The translations under genes were made by a program, and so were the position numbers. Below the pieces are notes generated by a model, which was not told where the DNA came from, made no database searches, and was given only the letters and a program-made list of their open reading frames with translations. From contig JALDRC010000008.1 of NCBI GenBank assembly GCA_031316115.1, positions 62,001 through 126,000 on the forward strand: DNA of 64,000 nt, in the 5' to 3' direction. This document shows, piece after piece, positions 1 to 10,082 of the stretch (position 1 is its first letter; each line of letters starts with the position of its first letter). This stretch comes from Nitrososphaeraceae archaeon (GTDB lineage: Archaea > Thermoproteota > Nitrososphaeria > Nitrososphaerales > Nitrososphaeraceae).

Positions 1-351
1 TTCCAAGCAATGAAGAGTTAATTGGTTCTATACATATCCATAACCAAAAATGTTGACTACCAATCTGAATAATTGTTTCATCTATAATAAAAGCAGTTAC
101 TCTTTTTCTTTTGTAGATCTGACAGGAACCAAACCTTTGTATCCAATTCCAAACAGAAACATGACTCCTTTTATCATCTCTAAATACTACTAATGCTTTA
201 GATGTACTGCGTAGGCTCAAACCAAGAAAAGTAGATAAAGAGAATACATTACAATAAAAGAAACTGTTCTATTTCTTTCAAATTTGATTTGATTCATACG
301 ATAAATATAAAGTTCTTAGCTATAGCTGTTTCTGCTTAAGTTAACAGAACC
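1..351 (-). mobile_element. IS6-like element, copy 1 (partial at window edge, frameshifted transposase)
   Basis: This is the 5' end of an IS copy reading leftward out of the window. The transposase start is the ATG at 297-295 and the outer terminal repeat ends at 351. The sequence is close to the intact copy at 35040-35760, including the GGTTCTGTTAAC-type end. One base is missing in the segment coding for the early Tyr-Leu-Tyr stretch (near 230), so the reading frame is broken. The distal half lies outside the window, so its target duplication cannot be checked. Confidence 0.85.
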
Positions 352-879
352 TCTTTTCATAAAAATCATAGAATTCATCATGATTCAATTTATTGAAATC
401 TGTTCATCAAGTTATGATTTAAAAGAGTTATCGGTTGTCTATAGTAATTTAACAGTAGTTATCAATCCATATATTTAAAATACATATAATAAAGTAGAAT
501 ATTATATTGTTTGATAACACATGATAGTAGTTTAATTTCTTAATATGCTTAAATATTTCTATTGTTATTCTCTATTCAATAGTTGGTTGGAAAATTTTGT
601 TATTAATGATATTTTCTTCAGATCCGTATACAGATAACATATAATTTTGATATGATTTATGAATAATAGAATAATTCAAAAACAAATCTTTTAAAAATAA
701 TCTTTTCAAGTTTTTCTTAATTTTCATTTAATATTTTATAGTTTTTGAAAGTACAGACTAAAAATCTTGAATGTATAATGCACAAAACAAAATAATTAAA
801 TTATACTGTAATTGAAAAAATATAGCCATAGTTATAATTTTAGAATGATTTTTATTATAACATTTAATAGAAGAAAGAT
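352..879. other. AT-rich intergenic stretch, no gene seen
   Basis: I see no convincing open frame, tRNA or repeat here. It separates the IS end from the first envelope gene. Several AT-only stretches could be TATA-type promoter elements, but none is distinctive. Confidence 0.5.
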
Positions 880-1581
880 TTGTTAATTCAAAATGATCGT
901 AGATTGAATATTGTTAGATTTTTTATATTCTTTATTAATTTGATTATCATATTCTATTTTTTTTATCCAAATCTCTCTTTTGAACAATTAAATACAAAAC
1001 AATATAGAATGACTGAGCATATTGATGGAATACTTTATTATAAATATGAAAATCCAATGATCGATTTTGTTTTTAAATATCCTTATAATTGGAAATTATT
1101 TGAGCATATTGATCATCCTTCCCTTAAAGATATAAAAGGTATTGGCTTTGAAATACAAGACTCAGAAAATACCAAGATAAAAAAGAATGAACATACCAGC
1201 AAAGATTTTGAAACATTTGATCAATACTATCCACCAATAGTTAACGTTTTGTGGTATAATACAAAATTTAAGCACATTTCAATGACAGAATTAGCAAAGA
1301 TAAAAATTCAAGATTTAGAGAATCTTTTCAAATATAACGATTTTAAAATAGTAAAGAACGAGACTGGAACTATAAATGAAAATATACCTATATTAAAATT
1401 ACAATATACTACAGAACAATATTTTACTAATGAATTGCGGCAAGATTTAAAAATGACATTGTGTATATTAATTCCAAGAGGAGAAGTACTTTATGAAATC
1501 GAATATATTTCATCTCAAGAAGACTATTCTAAAAACCTTGAAGAAGTAAATACTTTTATTAGCTCTATTCGATTCCGTTGA
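880..1581 (+). CDS. Membrane-anchored PsbP-like secreted protein
   Basis: A 233-residue protein with an N-terminal hydrophobic segment (about residues 11-31) acting as signal or anchor, followed by an extracytoplasmic domain. That domain opens with a Tyr-x-Asn-Pro...Phe-x-Tyr-Pro-x-x-Trp pattern typical of PsbP-related archaeal proteins, and the same pattern occurs in the 204-residue protein at 21099-21713. The start shown is TTG; no in-frame ATG precedes the hydrophobic segment. PsbP-fold proteins of this kind are numerous in soil thaumarchaea but have no assigned role. It heads a same-strand run of four exported proteins ending with a C5-epimerase-like enzyme, so an envelope role is inferred. 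Family placement is by pattern only. Confidence 0.7.
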   Translation: MLIQNDRRLNIVRFFIFFINLIIIFYFFYPNLSFEQLNTKQYRMTEHIDGILYYKYENPMIDFVFKYPYNWKLFEHIDHPSLKDIKGIGFEIQDSENTKIKKNEHTSKDFETFDQYYPPIVNVLWYNTKFKHISMTELAKIKIQDLENLFKYNDFKIVKNETGTINENIPILKLQYTTEQYFTNELRQDLKMTLCILIPRGEVLYEIEYISSQEDYSKNLEEVNTFISSIRFR

Positions 1582-1690
1582 GTTTATTATTTCTAAATAA
1601 AATTGAACCGATTGATAAACACAAAGAGATAGTATCTACACTTTTCTATTGAAACAATATTATATATAACATGTATTTGAATAAATCTTG

Positions 1691-1960
1691 ATGAAATTTT
1701 CAATAAAAATTACTATATTTTTACTCTCTATTTTCATTTCAAACTTGTTAATAAATGAATTCACTGAGTTTCTTAAGGTGTATTCAGCTCATGCACTACA
1801 GGAAATAACCCCAGAACATATAAAAGAAATTAGAGAAAATCTTTTAGAAGTAAGACTTGCATTACAGAAGGGAGATCTCATAGAAGCATTACAACACCTT
1901 AATAATGTTGATGAAGAGTTACTTTTGTTATCATCAAATATATCTAATTCAGGTAGGTGA
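1691..1960 (+). CDS. Small exported helical protein
   Basis: About 89 residues: a hydrophobic N-terminus (about residues 5-22, signal-like, ending near an Ala-His-Ala site) and a mature part of about 50 residues predicted almost wholly helical, rich in Glu and Leu. I chose ATG 1691; a TTG directly before it is the alternative. The layout (signal peptide plus short amphipathic helical pair) resembles the 75-residue protein at 15580-15807, including a 'helix, Gly-Asp, helix' turn, so the two may be one family. Function is not recognised. It lies 12 bp before the next gene and is probably co-transcribed with it. Confidence 0.6.
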   Translation: MKFSIKITIFLLSIFISNLLINEFTEFLKVYSAHALQEITPEHIKEIRENLLEVRLALQKGDLIEALQHLNNVDEELLLLSSNISNSGR

Positions 1961-1972
1961 GGAAAATTTTCC

Positions 1973-2701
1973 ATGGAACAAAAAAAAACATTCGCAAATA
2001 TAAATCAGCAAATTAAAGAACGCATCAACTTTGACTGTAATTTACCAAATATTACACTGATTTGTAGTTTTTTAATAATGACATTGCTATTTTTTTCTTT
2101 CGCTTTTATAGAAATTCATGCTGAAGAAATAACACAAGAACCAAATTTAAGGATTGATGATATCGCAGAGGGAATGGAGAATCTAAAGATATCTTTTGAT
2201 TCAATTAAGATAAACAATGATCATGATTTATTATTTAATGGTGAATGGGATATCGATGTTTATGTAAATGGAAAAAGATTATCATTGCTTAACAGCTCTA
2301 ATTATGTTGAAAGTGGTCAGACAATTTTCTTTCCAAAAGGTCAAAAATCCATAGATATATCAATTATGAATAATGAAACTCTTAGGATTATAACTTTAGG
2401 GTTAGAATATGATAGTAAGATAGATCAATTGAAAGATTATTTACCTGATATCACCAATATTTTAGATAACAATGATCCATTATCAGATGATAAAGACAAA
2501 TCAAGGTTTAGTGTCGAACCATTAACTGCCTTTGATAGAAATGATTCTGTTGGTATAATAGCTAAAGAGTTTTCGATTAAAGATAACTTTGGACGAGGTT
2601 TGAATCACAATTATTGTTCTGAAACCTCTGGTGAATCTGGTGATTTATATGATATAGTAGATACAAATTGTGATTTTCGACTTGCCTTTACTATTGAATA
2701 A
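1973..2701 (+). CDS. Exported protein of unknown function
   Basis: A 242-residue protein with one strongly hydrophobic segment at about residues 28-48, which probably anchors it with the C-terminal 190 residues outside. The exterior part looks beta-rich and acidic, with two Cys near the C-terminus (an Asn-Tyr-Cys and an Asn-Cys-Asp) that could form a disulphide. The ATG at 1973 follows the preceding gene closely and the epimerase-like gene follows 26 bp later, so this is a likely operon. I do not recognise the family. The N-terminal 27 residues before the membrane segment are polar, so the true start may be internal. Confidence 0.6.
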   Translation: MEQKKTFANINQQIKERINFDCNLPNITLICSFLIMTLLFFSFAFIEIHAEEITQEPNLRIDDIAEGMENLKISFDSIKINNDHDLLFNGEWDIDVYVNGKRLSLLNSSNYVESGQTIFFPKGQKSIDISIMNNETLRIITLGLEYDSKIDQLKDYLPDITNILDNNDPLSDDKDKSRFSVEPLTAFDRNDSVGIIAKEFSIKDNFGRGLNHNYCSETSGESGDLYDIVDTNCDFRLAFTIE

Positions 2702-2727
2702 GAAATAAGCCTGTTAAAATTATCAAA

Positions 2728-3639
2728 ATGTATTTTCTATTTATGATTTTTATGCTTTTTGTTTTATCTATCTCTATAACAATGATAATCTATGAAAATA
2801 TGAACAGTTTAGAATGGAAGAATGCATTGTTTGTTAGCTCTGTGCATGCATATACTGGAACTGGGGGACCACAAGTAGAACCAGATGAAAATGGAATTTT
2901 CAAAGTTAAATATCCTGGAGTTCAAAGGAATGTTTATAATCCTCTAACTGTGGCTACTGGAGCATTGAAGTATTATTTCGATTATTCTAAAAACATAGAT
3001 AAAGAAGAGTCAAAAAAAAAATTTATTAATTCAGCAAATTGGTTAGTGGACAATAGTAAAGAAAAAGGAGAATACGCTTTATGGGAATATGACTTTCCAT
3101 GGAGATTTTATGGCTGGATTTCACCTCCTTATGTGTCTGCTCTAGCTCAGGCTAAAGGTCTTCAAGTACTAATATTAGCCTATGAATTGACTGAAAATGA
3201 AAAATATTTGAATTTGTCTAATAAAATCATTAAATCATTTTTGATTGATTATGACAAAGGTGGATTTGTATCCCATGAGAATATTGGAAATACTTCCATA
3301 TTTCTTCACATAATTGCGAAACCTGGGCTACCCAAGACTTATGTTCTAAATGGTCATACTCAAGCTTTAATTACTTTATGGAAATATTATGAAAAAACTC
3401 AAGACCCCTTGGCAAAAGGAATTTTTGACAAAGGAATAAATTTTTTGAAGGAAAATTTGTTCAAATATGATTCTGGTTATTGGTCTTATTATGATCTAAT
3501 GGAAAATTGGTCAATGATAAATTATCATAAAGGACAAATACAACAATTAAAAATTCTTTACGAAATTACAAAAGAGCCAATTTTGAAAGACTTTGCCAAT
3601 AGATTTGAAAAATATTTAAAATATATAAATCTGGAATAA
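2728..3639 (+). CDS. D-glucuronyl C5-epimerase C-terminal domain protein
   Basis: A 303-residue protein with an N-terminal hydrophobic signal/anchor (residues 1-21) and then an (alpha/alpha) barrel domain of the Glce C-terminal family. Features supporting this are the Ser-Ala-Leu-Ala-Gln-Ala-Lys-Gly-Leu stretch near residue 137, a Gly-Gly-Phe at about 175, the Tyr-Val-Leu-Asn-Gly-His segment at about 205-211, and a terminal Tyr-His-x-x-Gln-Ile-x-Gln-Leu motif. Characterised family members epimerise D-glucuronic to L-iduronic acid residues in polysaccharide. Here the substrate is unknown; extracellular or cell-surface polysaccharide is plausible given the signal segment and the exported neighbours. 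It ends the run of genes that starts at 880. Confidence 0.8.
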   Translation: MYFLFMIFMLFVLSISITMIIYENMNSLEWKNALFVSSVHAYTGTGGPQVEPDENGIFKVKYPGVQRNVYNPLTVATGALKYYFDYSKNIDKEESKKKFINSANWLVDNSKEKGEYALWEYDFPWRFYGWISPPYVSALAQAKGLQVLILAYELTENEKYLNLSNKIIKSFLIDYDKGGFVSHENIGNTSIFLHIIAKPGLPKTYVLNGHTQALITLWKYYEKTQDPLAKGIFDKGINFLKENLFKYDSGYWSYYDLMENWSMINYHKGQIQQLKILYEITKEPILKDFANRFEKYLKYINLE

Positions 3640-3856
3640 GTCAATGTAAAGCTAAAGTAATCAAATTATCTTTGCGACTCTACTAGTTTAATAAAAAGAC
3701 ACAATATTATACTCTTTTTGGTATGAGTTATGTATTCTATGGACGTATACATTTTACTTTCAAGTTATATTTGGTATTTTTTTTTGTGATCTTAATATTT
3801 ACCAATCTGGATATCATCACTTCAAATTAGAGTTATAGTTAACTTCATTCAAAGAA

Positions 3857-5923
3857 CTAACCTAGGATAAAAATACTTCCGGTGGCAGTGTTAGATACAT
3901 AAATGTTATCGTTGTTAGAATTGAATTCTATCCCAGTAAGATTATTATCATTATTAGATACATTAATAGTATCAATCACTGTATTAAGAAATCCATCAAT
4001 AACTGAAACTGTTCCATTTATTGAGTTTGTAATATAAATATCGCCATCATATTCATTATATGTTATCCCTATAGGTCTATGACCAGTAGAAACGGTTTCA
4101 ACAACCTTATTTGTTGTTCCATTTACAATAGCTACCGTATCTGATCCAGTGTTCACTACATACAAATAATTGTTAACTGGATTATAAATTATAGACGAAG
4201 GAGCTATTCCACCTGTAGAAATTACGTCTACCAAGGCTTTTGTTGTGCTATTAATTACTGAAACAGTATCTAATCCCCTATTAGTAACATACAGGTTACC
4301 ATTATCGTAATTATATGCAATTCCAGAAGGACTGAAAAATTTTCCTGTCATTTGACTTATAATATCTGTTATAATATTGGAAGTGCCATTTATTATAATT
4401 ACTGTATTCGTTCCACTGTTTGTAGCATAAATTGTATTATTAAATGGATTTATTGCTATTCCTGAAAGACCTGTTCCCAAGAAATTACCAATATTAATTG
4501 AGTCAGATAATAAATTAGTAGTAGTATTAATTATTGATATCACATCTGAATTAGAATTTGTAACAAAAATTAAGTCATTAGCTGAATTGTAAATAATTGC
4601 GTTAGGATTATTACCTGCAGGTATAATTGAATCAAAACTATTATTTGTAGTATTTATGACTAAAATTGAGCCAGGCTTATTAAGAATTGCAGAATTTGTA
4701 ACATAAAGCAAATTATTATTTGAGTTAAATGCCAGTCCATAAGGTGAGCTAAACCCAGATATTGTTCCTATTACAGAGAGTTGTGATTGTGGCGTAATTA
4801 CAGGTTGTACTATATTTACTTCATTCGTTATAATACAAACTTTTGCTTGACCTGATTTTATGTTCCCATCACATCCATTTGAATAAGTTGCTGAGTACCC
4901 TAGTGGACCTTTTTCTGTTACGCTATATCTACCAGGATCAAGGGTTACAGTAATTCCACTTCCTGATCTGCCAGGAAATGATTTAGGTGATGGATCGTTT
5001 CCATTTACCTTGATTGTAAATGCAGAAGATTTTAATTTTACAACCGAGTCATTATCATTATAGGAATTAACGACATCTTTTATAACTATCAGTTGTGCAG
5101 ACTGATCTTTAGGTTGAAAAACATTTGTTATAGTGCATGTAATTTTCTGGCCTGGACTCATATTACCTAGACAACCGCTCGAATAGTCAGCATTGTATTC
5201 TGAAGGACCAGTTTCAGTAACAGAGTAAGCACCTTTTTTTAAATTCACATTCACACCGGTTGAACTTCCAGGAAAAGATGATGGCTGCGGAGCTTTCCCA
5301 TTCACTGTAATAGTAAAATCAGAAGGACCTCTAGACCCTCCTCCATCGTTAACGACTTTTTTCACAACTTTTAATGTTCCTGTGATAACAGGGGTACTAT
5401 AATCATAGGTAATAGTACAGGTTTTTGTTTGTCCAGGATTTATCGTTCCAGAACATGAACTAGATTTACTTACAGTATAATCAGATGATGTACTTTCGCT
5501 AACGCTGTATTTTCCTTGTTCTAGTTTTACAATTGTACCTTCAGAATCTCCAGGAAATGATGATGGATTAGGATTATTACCTTCTACTTGTATTGTAAAA
5601 TCTGATGGATTCTTTTTACCACCTCCTTCGTTGTTTACTTGTGTAACTACGGTCAATTCACTAGGTAATGGTTTTAAAAATCCATTCTCTGTTTCTCCGT
5701 TTTGAATTTTTGAATTGTCAGAAAATGATGAAGAAGAATTTTCCTTTATTTTTTTATTTAGTTTTCCTTCCGATGGCAGAGAATCTGAAAATTCGGAAAA
5801 TTTTTCAAGTTTATCATGAGAAATGCCGTAAGCGTTAAGAACTCCTGATAGTGAAACTAAAAAAAATGATAATTTTAGCAAAAATATCTTGCTTGGAAGC
5901 GTTGAAGAATTCTTGAATATCAA
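3857..5923 (-). CDS. Large surface protein: three prealbumin-like repeats plus YVTN beta-propeller
   Basis: A 688-residue protein starting at TTG. An N-terminal hydrophobic segment (about residues 11-33) is signal-like. After a Ser/Lys/Glu-rich linker come three repeats of about 90 residues (roughly 90-180, 185-270 and 275-370). Each has a Pro-x-x-Phe-Pro-Gly turn, a Tyr-Ser-Val-(Ser/Thr)-Glu strand and a conserved Cys pair about 12-15 residues apart. These resemble prealbumin-like surface repeats. The C-terminal half (about 380-688) is six to seven propeller blades with the Tyr-Val-(Thr/Val)-Asn signature, each about 42 residues. Together this indicates an exported adhesion or matrix-type protein; no catalytic residues are seen. 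It is transcribed toward the epimerase gene, with a 217-bp gap between the two ends. Confidence 0.75.
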   Translation of the reverse strand: MIFKNSSTLPSKIFLLKLSFFLVSLSGVLNAYGISHDKLEKFSEFSDSLPSEGKLNKKIKENSSSSFSDNSKIQNGETENGFLKPLPSELTVVTQVNNEGGGKKNPSDFTIQVEGNNPNPSSFPGDSEGTIVKLEQGKYSVSESTSSDYTVSKSSSCSGTINPGQTKTCTITYDYSTPVITGTLKVVKKVVNDGGGSRGPSDFTITVNGKAPQPSSFPGSSTGVNVNLKKGAYSVTETGPSEYNADYSSGCLGNMSPGQKITCTITNVFQPKDQSAQLIVIKDVVNSYNDNDSVVKLKSSAFTIKVNGNDPSPKSFPGRSGSGITVTLDPGRYSVTEKGPLGYSATYSNGCDGNIKSGQAKVCIITNEVNIVQPVITPQSQLSVIGTISGFSSPYGLAFNSNNNLLYVTNSAILNKPGSILVINTTNNSFDSIIPAGNNPNAIIYNSANDLIFVTNSNSDVISIINTTTNLLSDSINIGNFLGTGLSGIAINPFNNTIYATNSGTNTVIIINGTSNIITDIISQMTGKFFSPSGIAYNYDNGNLYVTNRGLDTVSVINSTTKALVDVISTGGIAPSSIIYNPVNNYLYVVNTGSDTVAIVNGTTNKVVETVSTGHRPIGITYNEYDGDIYITNSINGTVSVIDGFLNTVIDTINVSNNDNNLTGIEFNSNNDNIYVSNTATGSIFILG

Positions 5924-7062
5924 TATGCAATTGATAAAGATCGGAGATGCAAATATACTGTTTGGTTTTTTAATATATTTTAAGCTATTGGAATTTATCT
6001 TTATGATTAAGAATCCTTTGTAAAGGTATTAAAATTTCATATTTTCGAGTAAAAAGCAGATTTTAAGGACTTCAATTTTATATAGATTTATTTGAATGAC
6101 AATATTTTAAAATAATTCGAATTTTTAAATTCTTGTATAATCTAAGCATATGAACATATTGATGTTACGATCTTATTACCCAATTAAAGTTTAGAATTTC
6201 AATTATTTTTAGTTAATTTATATTTATTATTCAATATGATACAAATTAGCAAAAATTCACCTACTGATTACTTACCATAAGATATGTTATTATCCACAAA
6301 AACTCTTTGAAATATAGGGTATTTGAATTTAAATGGAAAAAATATAATATATTAAATTTCTTTAAATTCACTAAATTTGATTTACAATATATTGAATTTT
6401 TTATTACATATTGATGAATTTAGATTCGTATTTTTTCTGCAGATTATTTAAATAGAAATTCGATATACAAATTAATATTATTTTTATATTAATACAATTG
6501 ATTACTTTAATTAGCGTTATGATCTACACTATATATCATAATATGCTATGAAATTAGTTTATCATTGAAAATGCTACATATTATCTTTTTTTTCAGTAAA
6601 AATTTCAGATTTTATTGGTAAGTTCTCCTTCTGAAATACTTCAAAAATATTCTCATATTTATTATGCAATTTTAGATTCTGATTATTATTGTACTATGAT
6701 AATAACCGAAATGTGTCAAATAAAAGAATTTTATTTTAGCTTTAAAATAAGATACTATGACAATATGATAAATTGTATTTCAACACGAAAGAAAATGTAA
6801 AATTCGCTTGGAATACATAAGATTTATCATGTTGGTAGTTCTGCCATTTTGTCTTGAAGTCGATGTAATATTTATGTCAAATTTTATAAACTTCTATCAA
6901 TCTTTAGTTCTGTCCATATAAATTTCTTAAATAACAAGATAAATAATGAAAAAAATTACATTTAATTTTTTTATTGTATTTTTTTTTAGAAATGGATAGA
7001 AAAACTATAAAATATTTAAGTATAGAAATATTAACAGTACTAGTTGGTGGGGTGGGAAATAA
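5924..7062. other. Long AT-rich gap without a convincing gene
   Basis: About 1.1 kb. The only longer frame (6615-6800, 61 codons, non-ATG start) has no recognisable features and I do not call it. Just before the next gene there is a G-rich GGTGGGGTGGG run at about 7046-7056, which could act as the ribosome binding site for the TTG at 7063. Confidence 0.5.
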
Positions 7063-8562
7063 TTGGTATTCTTATCTGATCTTGATTTAATGAAAGATAT
7101 TAAAGAAAGTGATCAAGATTTATCCTTCTTTAATCCTCTTGCTCAACCTATATCTAGATGGTATGAATTTCATAAAAGGATTAGGTTATTTCCCTGGTGG
7201 CTACGGTATAATTTAGGATCTGGAAGAGAAGTAAAATTAAAGAATAGAATTATCGAACTTGGAATGGAATTTGGAATTCCTAGTCCTTGGATGAATAAAA
7301 TCATAAGACATGCTATTGCTGAATTTTCTAAGAAGGGTTTAGGATTTGACTATTATGGATATCATAATATTTATCATGAATTAGAAGCTACATATTTTAC
7401 ACTACTAGCAGCAAAAAAGCATTACTCAGATAAAAATTTCAATTTTACAGATATTAAATATTTATTTTTAGCAGCATTATTTCATGATTTTGATCCGTTG
7501 AAACGATTCGATAAACCTAATGAAGAAGAAGTGGAATGGTTCATAAGAAAAGATAATAAAATTAAAAATTTTATTAAAGAAGGAGAATTAAATATTGAAA
7601 TATTAATAGCGCTCATTTACCGAACTGCATATCCATTTAGAGATAATATTGCTAGACATGCTATTGAGAGAATGAATCAATTATTTTCAAAAGCTGGGAT
7701 ATCGGATGATGATAAAAAGACACGGAAACATTATCATGATCTTGGCTGGTTTCTGTCTGTTTCTGAACGTGTAGCTGGTTATGCATTAGGTAGCTTTGAT
7801 CGTGCTATGGAACTTGCCAGACTCAATGCCCATGGTTTAGGATGGCATCCATCCTTAATAAACAAAGAATCTGTCAAATACTTCAGTTTACTAAAGGAAG
7901 AAAAAGAAATGCTTGATAAAGTATTGTATTGTGTATCTAAAAAATACCAACAAAATTTTCTTGAAAATATAGCAAAATTCAAAGAAGGTTGGACAAAGGA
8001 GGTTGAAATAAAAACATTGTTGAGAAATAATGAGATAAGTTTAGTACCATTTATAGAAAGAAATAATGAAAAAATTGATGTAAATACATTAGATAGAATT
8101 ATAGAAATTAAGGATGGATTAGATATTTCATCTCTTGCAAGTAATAAAAAAAAGTTTGTAAAATCCATAAAAGATTCAAATTGTATTCTCATTACATTGA
8201 GAGTAAAAGAAAAAGAGAACAAGGTTGTTGGTTTTGCAAAAGGAGGAGCATTAGAACAATATAGGTTACGTAGAGGAACATATGATGAAAATTTGGGTGA
8301 AAATAATACTACATTTATAGAGCCGATATATATTCAGTCTGGTTATTGGGGAGAAAAAGGGGGTCACATTCTTAGATTACAATTTTTAAACGAAGCAAAA
8401 AAACGTGGATATAAGTTTGTCACGGGATATGTACATCGTGATGTTCTTACACGCAGGATTGAAAAGGGAGAGCCTATAAAAATAGTGCAAAAGTACGATC
8501 CCGATAAGCTAGATTATTACAGAACACATCTTGATCTGTTTAATTATAATTTGTTCATCTAA
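7063..8562 (+). CDS. HD/PDE-like phosphohydrolase fused to a GNAT-like domain
   Basis: A 499-residue protein. The N-terminal half carries an HD-superfamily signature: Tyr-His-Asn-x-x-His at about residues 107-112, followed about 40 residues on by Ala-Ala-Leu-Phe-His-Asp-Phe-Asp (about 144-151). The His-Asn-x-x-His plus His-Asp-x-Asp arrangement resembles class I cyclic-nucleotide phosphodiesterases more than generic HD proteins. The C-terminal part (about 365-499) reads as a GNAT-like fold: a Val-Val-Gly-Phe-Ala strand, an acidic central strand, a Gly-Glu-Lys-Gly-Gly loop where acetyl-CoA would bind, and a final Glu-Ala-x-x-Arg-Gly-Tyr helix/strand. A second messenger or acylation role is an inference. 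Start TTG at 7063 follows a G-rich tract; ATG 7090 is an alternative. It stands alone. Confidence 0.65.
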   Translation: MVFLSDLDLMKDIKESDQDLSFFNPLAQPISRWYEFHKRIRLFPWWLRYNLGSGREVKLKNRIIELGMEFGIPSPWMNKIIRHAIAEFSKKGLGFDYYGYHNIYHELEATYFTLLAAKKHYSDKNFNFTDIKYLFLAALFHDFDPLKRFDKPNEEEVEWFIRKDNKIKNFIKEGELNIEILIALIYRTAYPFRDNIARHAIERMNQLFSKAGISDDDKKTRKHYHDLGWFLSVSERVAGYALGSFDRAMELARLNAHGLGWHPSLINKESVKYFSLLKEEKEMLDKVLYCVSKKYQQNFLENIAKFKEGWTKEVEIKTLLRNNEISLVPFIERNNEKIDVNTLDRIIEIKDGLDISSLASNKKKFVKSIKDSNCILITLRVKEKENKVVGFAKGGALEQYRLRRGTYDENLGENNTTFIEPIYIQSGYWGEKGGHILRLQFLNEAKKRGYKFVTGYVHRDVLTRRIEKGEPIKIVQKYDPDKLDYYRTHLDLFNYNLFI

Positions 8563-9628
8563 ATATCTATTATTAGTAGAAGGAATTATTTTTTGATTTT
8601 TGATATACTTGTTAATGAGTCAATAGTAAATTATTAGAAATATTTTGACAGATCTATATTTTTATTATTTAGAAGGTCTTGTTAAGTAAAAATAATCTTC
8701 ATATCTTGCTCATTCATACTAATTATGATTAGCCGCAATTGTATCCCTATAAATAGGCACGAATAATTGTATCTTTTTATACAACTAAAATAATTCACAT
8801 ACCTTTTTTTATCTAGATAATAGGGTTCGCGCATATGGATTGTGAGAAATATCGAATGACAAGTTATATAGATTTTGTTTTAATAATCATTGTTTATACC
8901 ATCTGAAGCCAATTATATTAGATGTTTCATAATAACAACATGTCCATTTAACAGGAAGAACTTTCGCTTATAATCCCTTGATACGAGAGATTTAAAGAGG
9001 TTTTAACTCGTAAGCATTTATCTCTGAATTACAAACAAACACCTACCTATGTATTTGTTTTTTATACTAAACCATAACCTAAAATGTCAGGTAAGATATT
9101 GAATAATGCTTTGAAGTTTACTTTAATAAAGACTTATTCTCATATCCCTAGGATTTCGTGATAGGACCATATTAGTTTATTCCAAATTCATATAAATACG
9201 TAGTTTCTTTTCTCATATCAGTCTAAAAATCTCTATATTTAATTTGTAAATAAGCGTACAGTGAAAATACATTAGGATAAAATAACTTAGTTTTCGAATC
9301 AAATTTTCAGATATTCAATAATGATTTTTGAGACTATGGGGTTTGCTGCTTATAAGATCAGAAAGTTTTATATTCTATAATTCACGATTCATCAAGTTAT
9401 GAAATAACATAATAAAATATTTTTATCGTCTTTTTTATTGTTCTAGATGATTGTTACTAATTGTTTATCAGGTCTGAAATGAGATTTGGTACCTTCAAAT
9501 AGAAATAATTTTAATGTTAAAATCTATTAGCTAATCATTTCTTATCATCATCTTCTAAATATTAAGATGAACAAGCTATGCATATTCATTGGCTTTTACT
9601 AAAAAAATTATTATAGCTAATGTAATTT
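8563..9628. other. Gene-free AT-rich stretch
   Basis: About 1.1 kb with frequent stops in all frames. The longest plausible peptide (ATG 9083, 25 codons) is too short to support. No tRNA-like fold, repeat or IS sequence was recognised. Confidence 0.45.
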
Positions 9629-9637
9629 TTGTATTGT

Positions 9638-9994
9638 ATGCTTCATAAAATATGCGAAGATAGATCCATAGATGAAGGGTCTACTAAATTATTTACAGTT
9701 AACAAAGATGATCATAATTTATCAATCCTAATTGGAAGAAAAAATAATATTCTCTTTGCATGTGATAACTATTGTCCGCACAGAGGCGCATCACTATCAA
9801 AAAGTCAATTATCATGTGAAAATGATAGATTGGTATGTTATCTTCACGATTTTGAATACAATGTCTTTTCAGGAAAATTGGAAAAAATTCCTGAAAAGTG
9901 GAAAGACCAGAGTCAAGAATGGAAAAATTCAGGAGATCTGATGATCTATCGAATTTTCGAAAATGATGGAGCAATTTTTGTTGATATTCCATAA
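9638..9994 (+). CDS. Rieske-type [2Fe-2S] ferredoxin
   Basis: About 118 residues forming a single Rieske domain. The first cluster-binding box is Cys-Pro-His-Arg-Gly-Ala (about residue 46) and the second is Cys-Tyr-Leu-His-Asp-Phe (about 68), spaced as in the family (Cys-x-His ... Cys-x-x-His). There is no transmembrane segment, so it should be a soluble electron carrier or the small partner of an oxygenase/reductase. Start ATG 9638 is preferred; a TTG nine bases upstream is in frame. No oxygenase subunit lies beside it, so the electron acceptor cannot be named. The second box has Asp after His where many Rieske proteins have Gly. Confidence 0.85.
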   Translation: MLHKICEDRSIDEGSTKLFTVNKDDHNLSILIGRKNNILFACDNYCPHRGASLSKSQLSCENDRLVCYLHDFEYNVFSGKLEKIPEKWKDQSQEWKNSGDLMIYRIFENDGAIFVDIP

Positions 9995-10082
9995 TTTGAC
10001 TCATACTAATTGAGGGATTCCAAGAAATGTCACTAAGTTGAATTTTTTTATTTATTCTCCTAAATTTTACTATTTTGAACTA

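Noticed and set aside
6615-6800. 61-codon plus-strand frame
   Set aside because: Non-ATG start, Tyr/Ile/Cys-rich composition as expected from AT-rich non-coding DNA, no ribosome site, no neighbour.
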